This document shows, piece after piece, positions 25,371 to 28,637 of a DNA stretch of 28,637 bases. Position 1 is the first letter of the stretch. Each line of letters begins with the position of its first letter. The notes under the pieces were generated by a model that had not been told where the DNA came from, did no database searches, and saw only the letters and a program-made list of their open reading frames with translations. This DNA comes from Erythrobacter sp. (GTDB lineage Bacteria; Pseudomonadota; Alphaproteobacteria; Sphingomonadales; Sphingomonadaceae), in the NCBI GenBank assembly GCA_002695185.1, contig NZOF01000162.1, positions 1 through 28,637 on the forward strand, read 5' to 3'. Made by a program: the position numbers and the translations under genes.

Positions 25371-27344
25371 TTGAAGTCTGTTTCTCGAACGCACCGGCCG
25401 GTAAACCACGTGCTTCTCTCACTGCTCCTTGGGACTGCATGGCCTGCGACAGCCTATGCGCAGACTGATACCCACGCCGAAGATGAAGAAGAGCCTGAGA
25501 TCGTCGTGCAGGCGACGCGGACGGGCCGCCGTGTGCAGGACGAACCGATCCGTGTGGATGTGGTGAACCGGGAGGAGATCGAGGAGAAACTCCTCATGCG
25601 GCCGGGCAACATCGCCATGCTGGTCAGCGAAACTCCTGGCGTCAGGGTCCAGACCACGTCGCCGGCGTTGGGGGCGGCGAATGTGCGTATCCAGGGCTTG
25701 AAGGGCCGATACACGCAAATCCTCGCCGACGGCCTGCCGCTCTATGGCGGACAGACGCCATCTATCGGCCTGCTCCAGATCCCACCGACAGATCTGGGTC
25801 AGGTGGAGATCATCAAGGGCGCCGCATCGGCTCTCTACGGACCTTCGGCCCTTGGCGGCGTCATCAATCTGGTGTCGCGCCGACCCACGAGCGAGCCGCA
25901 GGGTGAGTTGCTGCTGAATGCGACAAGCCGGAATGGTCAGGACGCTACGGGCTATGTCGCTTCGCCGCTCAGCGAGACGTTGAGCGCGTCGATCACGGCC
26001 GGCTATGACTGGCAGAGCCGCCAGGACCTCAACGATGATGGTTGGGCAGACATGCCAGGCTACGAGCGCTTCACCGTCCGCCCCCGGCTGTTCTGGGATG
26101 GCGTCGACGGATCGAAGGCCCTGCTGACCTTCGGCGCAATGGCCGAACAGCGTGACGGCGGCACTATGTCGGGCGCCACCGCGCCAGATGGGCAACCCTT
26201 CGTGCAGGCGCAGCGCAGCCGTCGATATGACGTCGGTCTGACGGCAGAGACGCCGCTGGAAGGCATCGGCTTGCTGCACCTGCGCGCGTCAGGCGTGACC
26301 CAATACCATCGCCATCGCTTCGGTGGCCAGCTCGAGAACGACCGACACCGGACCGGTCTGGCCGAGGCATCGATCGGCGGTGAGGCTGGCGCGACCACGT
26401 GGCTGGCGGGCGCTGCCATTCAGGCGGATGATTATCGCTCCAAGGCCTATGCTGCCTTTGACTACAGCTACACCGTGCCCTCGCTCTTCGTTCAGGGTGA
26501 GCAGAAATTGGCCAACAGGCTGACCCTTGCGGGAAGCGCGCGGTGGGACGGTCACAGCGACTATGGTTCGCGCGTCAGCCCGCGCCTCTCGGCGCTCTAT
26601 AAGCCCGGTCCCTGGACGATCCGTGCGTCGCTCGGGCGCGGCTTCTATGCACCGACGCCGTTTGTCGAGGAGATCGAGGCGAACGGCCTTTCGCACCTCC
26701 TGCCCTATGCGAAGTTGAAGGCCGAGGTGGCGGACAGCGCCTCCATCGACTTCGGATACGTCCGTGGCCCACTGGAAGCCAATGTCAGCCTGTTCGCATC
26801 CAACATCGACAACGCCGTGCAACTCCAGACGGTCGATGCCAGCCATGTGACGCTTATCAACGCTGCTGGCCTGACGAAGACGCGCGGTGCGGAAGTGCTG
26901 CTCCGTTATCGTTGGAATGCAGTCACCCTGACCGGCAGCTATGTTCATGTCGATGCGCGCGAGCCCGACCCTGATGCCGCTGGTCGCCGCACAGTTCCCC
27001 TGACCCCGCGCGACAGCGCCGGACTGGTCGCCATGTGGGAGAAGCATGGGCGCGGACGTATTGGGATCGAAGCCTACTACACCGGTCGCCAGTCGCTGGA
27101 TGACAATCCCTATCGCACCCGCAGCCGACCTTATGTCCAGCTTGGCGCCATGGGCGAACTCGTCCTGGGCAAGGTCAGCCTGTTCGTGAACGCCGAGAAC
27201 CTGCTCAATGTCCGGCAGACCAAATTCGACCCGTTGCTCCTCCGCAGTCGCGCGCCGACAGGTGCGTGGACGGTCGACGCCTGGGCGCCGACCGATGGCT
27301 TCGTCCTCAATGGGGGTGTGCGGTTCCGGTTTGGCGGGGAATAG
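25371..27344 (+). CDS. TonB-dependent outer-membrane receptor, probably metal-linked
   Basis: A 657-residue receptor that would import a substrate through the outer membrane using TonB energy. No ATG is available; the TTG at 25371 has AGGGG seven bases upstream and is preferred over the TTG at 25365. A signal peptide ends at ATAYA-QT. A TonB-box-like IVVQATRT precedes the plug (NREEIEEKLL to GGVINLVSRRP), with IQGLKGRYTQILADGLPLYG and VEIIKGAASALYGPSALGG being typical. A 22-strand barrel follows, ending in GGVRFRF plus GGE. It lacks an N-terminal STN signalling domain. The MerR operator upstream ties it to the CDF/merR pair. Its 3' end overlaps the convergent CDF gene by 38 bases. The substrate is unknown; a divalent metal or its chelate is inferred. 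Confidence 0.92.
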   Translation: MKSVSRTHRPVNHVLLSLLLGTAWPATAYAQTDTHAEDEEEPEIVVQATRTGRRVQDEPIRVDVVNREEIEEKLLMRPGNIAMLVSETPGVRVQTTSPALGAANVRIQGLKGRYTQILADGLPLYGGQTPSIGLLQIPPTDLGQVEIIKGAASALYGPSALGGVINLVSRRPTSEPQGELLLNATSRNGQDATGYVASPLSETLSASITAGYDWQSRQDLNDDGWADMPGYERFTVRPRLFWDGVDGSKALLTFGAMAEQRDGGTMSGATAPDGQPFVQAQRSRRYDVGLTAETPLEGIGLLHLRASGVTQYHRHRFGGQLENDRHRTGLAEASIGGEAGATTWLAGAAIQADDYRSKAYAAFDYSYTVPSLFVQGEQKLANRLTLAGSARWDGHSDYGSRVSPRLSALYKPGPWTIRASLGRGFYAPTPFVEEIEANGLSHLLPYAKLKAEVADSASIDFGYVRGPLEANVSLFASNIDNAVQLQTVDASHVTLINAAGLTKTRGAEVLLRYRWNAVTLTGSYVHVDAREPDPDAAGRRTVPLTPRDSAGLVAMWEKHGRGRIGIEAYYTGRQSLDDNPYRTRSRPYVQLGAMGELVLGKVSLFVNAENLLNVRQTKFDPLLLRSRAPTGAWTVDAWAPTDGFVLNGGVRFRFGGE

Positions 27345-27975
27345 CATGGCCGTGGTCGAGGCTTTTCAACTCCAGCCATGCCTGGCGAATGATCTGCCAA
27401 CCACCCGAGACGCCAAGACCAGCCAGCACTGCCGCAACGGCGATGTCCGGCCATGCGGTCCCGGTGCCGAAGACGCCCAGTGCTGCCGCGACTACGGCGA
27501 TGTTCCCGATGGCGTCGTTGCGCGAGCAGATCCAGACGGACCTGCGGTTGGCGTCGCCCTCGCGGTGCCGCCAAAGCATCACAGCGCAGATCAGGTTGGC
27601 GACAAGCGCGAGAATGCCGATGATGCCCATGGTCTCGGCCGTGGGCAGCGTGCCCGTGGCCGCCATCCACGCCGTGCTGGCGATGACCCAGACGCCCAGA
27701 AGCAGCAGCGATATGCCTTTGGCGAGGGCCGCGCGAGCGCGCCAGCGCAACGCAAGTCCGGCAACACCCAGGCTGATGGCATAGTTGGCCGCGTCGCCCA
27801 GAAAATCGAGCGCATCAGCCTTGAGCGCGGCTGATCCTGCCGTAACGCCAGCGACGATCTCGACACCGAACATGCCCGCATTGATGATGAGCGCGATCCA
27901 CAGAGCGCGCCGCCAGACGTGGTCGTCCGTCTTTCCGCCAGTGTCGGGTGATCCGCCGCAGCAACCGCCAGCCAT
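27307..27975 (-). CDS. Short CDF-family cation transporter
   Basis: A 222-residue inner-membrane metal transporter of the cation diffusion facilitator type. The N-terminus is MAGGCCGG, a likely metal-binding Cys pair. Six hydrophobic segments follow. The transport site is seen in ADALDFLGDAANY (D57-x3-D61) and SRNDAIGNIAVV, where the second motif ends in Asn rather than Asp. The C-terminal cytoplasmic domain of normal CDF proteins (about 90 residues) is missing; the protein ends in a His-bearing tail, GHAIPRQTGTAHPH. The start has AGGAGA upstream. It is transcribed from the MerR-type promoter shared with merR. Export of Zn, Cd, Pb or Co is possible; the metal cannot be told. Confidence 0.88.
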   Translation of the reverse strand: MAGGCCGGSPDTGGKTDDHVWRRALWIALIINAGMFGVEIVAGVTAGSAALKADALDFLGDAANYAISLGVAGLALRWRARAALAKGISLLLLGVWVIASTAWMAATGTLPTAETMGIIGILALVANLICAVMLWRHREGDANRRSVWICSRNDAIGNIAVVAAALGVFGTGTAWPDIAVAAVLAGLGVSGGWQIIRQAWLELKSLDHGHAIPRQTGTAHPH

Positions 27976-28006
27976 GTGCCATCTCCTCTTCGTATCGATG
28001 ACAGCC

Positions 28007-28037
28007 TATATAGGGCCTGTAGCAACTACAGGGTCAA
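28007..28037 (-). promoter_or_regulatory. MerR-type promoter/operator of the CDF gene, shared with merR
   Basis: On the minus strand: -35 TTGACC (28037-28032), palindrome CTGTAGTTGCTACAG (28031-28017), 19-base spacer and -10 TATATA (28012-28007). The -10 lies in the palindrome CCTATATAGG (28005-28014), so it could also serve merR in the other direction. The operator ends only five bases before the merR ATG, so bound MerR would repress its own gene. Confidence 0.88.
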
Positions 28038-28041
28038 GAGC

Positions 28042-28446
28042 ATGGCGTTGACGATCGGGGAAATGGGCAAGGCCACAAACACGAAGATCGAAACGATCCG
28101 CTATTATGAGCGGATCGGGTTGCTTCCGAAGCCCGCGCGCACGTCCAGCAACTACCGGGACTATGGGCAGGCCGAACTTGGCCGCCTGTCATTCATCCGG
28201 CGGTCCCGCGATTTGGGCTTCTCGCTGGATCAGGTGCGCGCGCTCCTCGGCCTATCCGACGACAAGAGCGGCGACTGCGCTGGGATCGACCGGATCGCGA
28301 ACCAGCATCTCGTGGAGGTCGATCGAAAGATCGCTGATCTCCAAGCCTTGAGACGGGAGCTGAAGGCGGTGATTGACTCCTGCGATGGCGGGACGGTTGC
28401 CGAATGCCGCATCATCGAAGCCCTGGGGCCGATAGCATCGACATGA
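28042..28446 (+). CDS. MerR-family metal-responsive regulator (CadR/PbrR/ZntR type)
   Basis: A 134-residue regulator. The ATG at 28042 gives the classic start MALTIGEMGKATNTKIETIR, then YYERIGLLPKPART and NYRDYG. The dimer helix contains LGFSLDQVRALLGL. The metal-ligand cysteines are C79 (SGDCAGID), C114 (DSCDGG) and C122 (AECRII), the C79/C113-114/C119-124 pattern of Cd-, Pb- and Zn-sensing members; the double Cys of ZntR is absent. In-frame codons upstream to 27976 run through the operator and are rejected. It should act on its own divergent promoter and on the identical site before the TonB receptor. The specific metal is undecided. Confidence 0.93.
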   Translation: MALTIGEMGKATNTKIETIRYYERIGLLPKPARTSSNYRDYGQAELGRLSFIRRSRDLGFSLDQVRALLGLSDDKSGDCAGIDRIANQHLVEVDRKIADLQALRRELKAVIDSCDGGTVAECRIIEALGPIAST

Positions 28447-28637
28447 TTGTCGGCTTTCGGGCCGGAAGCTGACGCTGGCGGCGCGGAGGGGTACGTCCTG
28501 AGTTGGTCGCCTGCTGCCGGGAGCGGAACGCTCCGTCATGGGACAAAACCGACGTTCGCGAGCTGCGCCGGGAACGGCAGGTTCCCGTCCAACACCTGCC
28601 GTTCCTGAAGCACTGATGATCGTTTCCCGGAATGCGA
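28447..28637. other. Non-coding tail with a repeat hairpin
   Basis: No gene seen after merR. The inverted repeat GGGAAC-GGCAG-GTTCCC (28570-28586) contains a third, 10-base copy of CGGCAGGTTC (28575-28584). The sequence near 28541 (GGGACAAAACCGACGTTC) resembles one at 15823. This looks like dispersed intergenic repeat material. Confidence 0.45.

Noticed and set aside
26289..27347. 352-residue open frame on the minus strand
   Set aside because: Antisense to the TonB receptor, whose plug and barrel motifs prove the plus frame.
1..28637. CRISPR array, tRNA or rRNA genes
   Set aside because: No regularly spaced repeats and no cloverleaf or rRNA-like sequence noticed on either strand.

Overview
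The window looks like accessory and stress-response DNA from a GC-rich alphaproteobacterium, most likely a sphingomonad. The main reasons are the direct-repeat LexA boxes (GTTC-N7-GTTC), the imuA-imuB-dnaE2 mutagenesis cassette, and the overall style of the ars, chromate, TonB-receptor and integrase genes. This is inference from gene content; there is no rRNA or other phylogenetic marker.

Layout. (1) 1-1362: an IS5-family transposase cut by the left window edge, abutting the remnant of a second IS5-type element. (2) 1387-7813: a putative defence-like island with a HEPN-motif protein, a 1015-residue SF2 helicase with a nuclease-like C-terminus, a divergent HNH protein and a DUF4365 (PD-(D/E)XK-like) protein. 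The part around the HNH gene is visibly more AT-rich than the rest. (3) 8220-15729: an SOS cluster. On the minus strand it reads SRAP, DUF1810, imuA, imuB, dnaE2; a degenerate SRAP-like gene runs the other way. There are two LexA boxes, one before imuA and one between the two SRAP-type genes. (4) 16261-19350: PadR regulator and chromate transporter, divergent from an operon of hemerythrin lipoprotein, small membrane protein and DoxX. (5) 19440-24180 (minus strand): a tightly packed arsenic operon arsR, arsC (phosphatase type), arsC (glutaredoxin type), arsB, arsH, followed after 44 nt by a PhoX-like gene. (6) 24501-25133: a short tyrosine recombinase. (7) 25300-28446: a metal module of TonB-dependent receptor, shortened CDF transporter and MerR regulator. 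The same MerR operator stands before the receptor and between the transporter and merR.

The genes fall into four working groups. The SOS group would be derepressed together after DNA damage and make a low-fidelity translesion complex plus abasic-site protection. The arsenic group reduces, exports and oxidises arsenic species. The MerR group probably senses a divalent metal such as Cd, Pb or Zn and controls an outer-membrane receptor and an inner-membrane transporter. The helicase/HNH/DUF4365/HEPN island is the best candidate for an undescribed system: three nuclease-type folds and a helicase beside insertion-sequence debris. No tRNA, rRNA or CRISPR array was seen.
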